Source: Hydractinia symbiolongicarpus
Lineage: Eukaryota; Cnidaria; Hydrozoa; Anthoathecata; Hydractiniidae
Reading direction: 5' to 3'
DNA: 64,000 nt
Assembly (NCBI RefSeq): GCF_029227915.1
Contig: NC_079888.1
Location: 23,044,001 to 23,108,000 of the forward strand
Shown here: one piece after another, positions 62,901-64,000 of the stretch
Layout of the letters: each line of letters starts with the position of its first letter
Position numbering within the stretch: the stretch's first letter is position 1
Translations under genes and position numbers: made by a program
The notes under the pieces: model-generated
Seen by the model: only the letters and a program-made list of their open reading frames with translations
Told to the model about the DNA's origin: nothing
The model's database searches: none

Positions 62901-64000
62901 GTGAAAAAATAATTTAAAAAATCGTTCTGGAAATGAGTTTACTCCCTGGGTACTTTCTTTGTATACTTTTGACTATACGGGCCGAGTCCGGGATTTAGGG
63001 AAATCGCAGGTTTTCGTTTGCCGGCGATTAAACTGCTTTTATTCAGCGTATCATCAAAAATGAAAACATTTTTGAAAACTGCAAGTCTCATGCGTTTTAG
63101 TGGTGAAAAAATAATTTAAAAAATCGTTCGGGAAATGAGTTTACTCCCTGGGTACTTTCTTTGTATACTTTTGACTAAACGGGCCGAGTCCGGGATTTAG
63201 GGAAATCGCAGGTTTTCGTTTGCCGGCGATTAAACTGCTTTTATTCAGCGTCTCATCAAAAATGAAAACATATTTGAAAACTACAAGTCTCATGCGTTTT
63301 AGTGGTGAAACAATAATTTAAAAAATCGTTCGGAAAATGAGTTTACTCCCTGGGTACTTTCTTTGTATACTTTGGACTATACGGGCCAAGCCGGGATTTA
63401 CGGGAAATCGCGGGTTTTCGTTTTCCGGCGATTAAACTTCTTTTATTCAGCGTCTCATCAAAAATGAAAACATTTTTAAAAACTACAAGTCTTATGCGTT
63501 TTAGTGGTGAAAAAATAATTTAAAAAATCGTTCTGGAAATGAGTTTACTCACAGGGTACTTTCTTTGTATACATTCGACTATACGGGCCAAGCCCGGGAT
63601 TTAGGGAAATCGCAGGTTTTCGTTTGCCGGCGATTAAACTGCTTTTATTCAGCGTCTCATCAAAAATGAAAACATATTTGAAAACTACAAGTCTCATGCG
63701 TTTTAGTGGTGAAAAAATAATTTAAAAAATCGTTTGGAAAATGAGTTTACTCCCTGGGTACTTTCTTTGTATACTTTGGACTATACGGCCAAGCCGGGAT
63801 TTACGGGAAATCGCGGGTTTTCGTTTGCCGGCGATTAAACCTCTTTTATTCAGCGTCTCATCAAAAATGAAAACATTTTTAAAAACAACAAGTCTTATGC
63901 GTTTTAGTGGTGAAAAAATAATTTAAAAAATCGTTCGGGAAATGAGTTTACTCCCTGGGTACTTTCTTTGTATACATTCGACTATACGGGCCAAGCCCTG
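53912..64000 (-). repeat. Tandem segmental duplication, 6,078-bp unit
   Basis: Copy A is about 53912-59989 and copy B begins directly at about 59990, running to the window end. Markers match at offset 6,078: open frames 54624/60702, 56037/62115 and 56645/62723, the TTTGTATTTTTTTGAC variant at about 54044/60122, and the CTAGATGTCTCATATG variant near 56192/62270. Copy B carries one additional monomer near 63000-63200, where the GATTTAGGGAAATCG monomer is doubled, after which the offset is 6,279 (57602 to 63881). One deletion separates the copies near 54453/60531 (TTTGTATGTTGAC versus TTTGTATACTTTTGAC). About 30 monomers per unit. Confidence 0.88.

Larger units (their letters stand above)
42026..64000 (-). 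repeat. 203-bp satellite array, reverse block
   Basis: About 108 monomers of the same satellite read on the minus strand: on the + strand each unit runs AATTTAAAAAATCGTTCGGG, GAAATGAGTTTACTCC, GGTACTTTCTTTGTATAC, TATACGGGCC, CGGGATTTACGGGAAATCG, TTTGCCGGCGATTAAAC, GCGTCTCATCAAAAATG, TTTTAGTGGTGAA. No transposon or host gene interrupts it up to the window edge. It is organised in higher-order units of about 2,434, 1,016, 1,217 and 6,078 bp. Variants also found in the forward blocks (TCACTGGGTACTTTCCTTG; GTGGTAAAAAAATAATATA) show common ancestry. The short + strand open frames are repeat by-products. Confidence 0.97.

Noticed and set aside
42026-64000. A second, unrelated satellite family in the right part
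   Set aside because: Reverse complementing it gives the same monomer with shared diagnostic variants; only the orientation and subfamily mix differ.

Overview
This window is almost entirely one satellite DNA: a tandem array of a roughly 203-bp AT-rich monomer, about 280-290 copies. It is broken by two 5'-truncated non-LTR retrotransposons (LINEs) and by one switch of array orientation. No bacterial operon, RNA gene, CRISPR array or ordinary host gene is visible. Long satellite, LINEs with an APE-type endonuclease plus reverse transcriptase, and A-tails behind AATAAA signals all point to an animal genome. The LINE protein resembles CR1/L2-like elements known to be abundant in cnidarians and other aquatic invertebrates; that host guess is inference, and the species cannot be named from sequence alone.

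Layout. 1-22110: satellite in the 'forward' orientation (monomers start GTTTAATCGCCGGC on the + strand). 22111-25472: LINE copy 1, minus strand, with a complete 950-codon endonuclease/RT frame and the C-terminal end of an upstream esterase-like ORF1. 25473-37658: forward satellite. 37659-40071: LINE copy 2, minus strand, truncated inside the endonuclease domain and nearly identical to copy 1. 40072-42025: forward satellite. About 42025/42026: head-to-head orientation switch. 42026-64000: the same satellite in reverse orientation, uninterrupted to the window end.

The array is not a uniform run of monomers. Diagnostic variants recur at fixed multi-monomer spacings, showing higher-order repeats and nested segmental duplications: about 810 bp (4-mer), 1,418 bp (7-mer), 1,623 bp (8-mer), 2,434 bp (12-mer) and 6,078 bp (30-mer) units, plus a 6.3-kb left-end duplication. 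Monomer subfamilies are shared across the orientation switch, so the inversion arose inside an already diversified array. The two LINEs landed at different phases of the monomer, and empty paralogous sites elsewhere in the array let both insertions be read precisely.

The many 60-70-codon open frames in the array are not genes: they open at TTG, recur because the monomer recurs, and are cut by frame changes because 203 is not a multiple of three. The most useful observations are the inversion junction, the in-frame TGA separating ORF1 from ORF2 in LINE copy 1, the nested higher-order repeats, and several conserved structural motifs in the monomer (dyads, phased G runs, a CENP-B-box near-match). 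Whether the array is centromeric, pericentromeric or subtelomeric cannot be decided from sequence alone.
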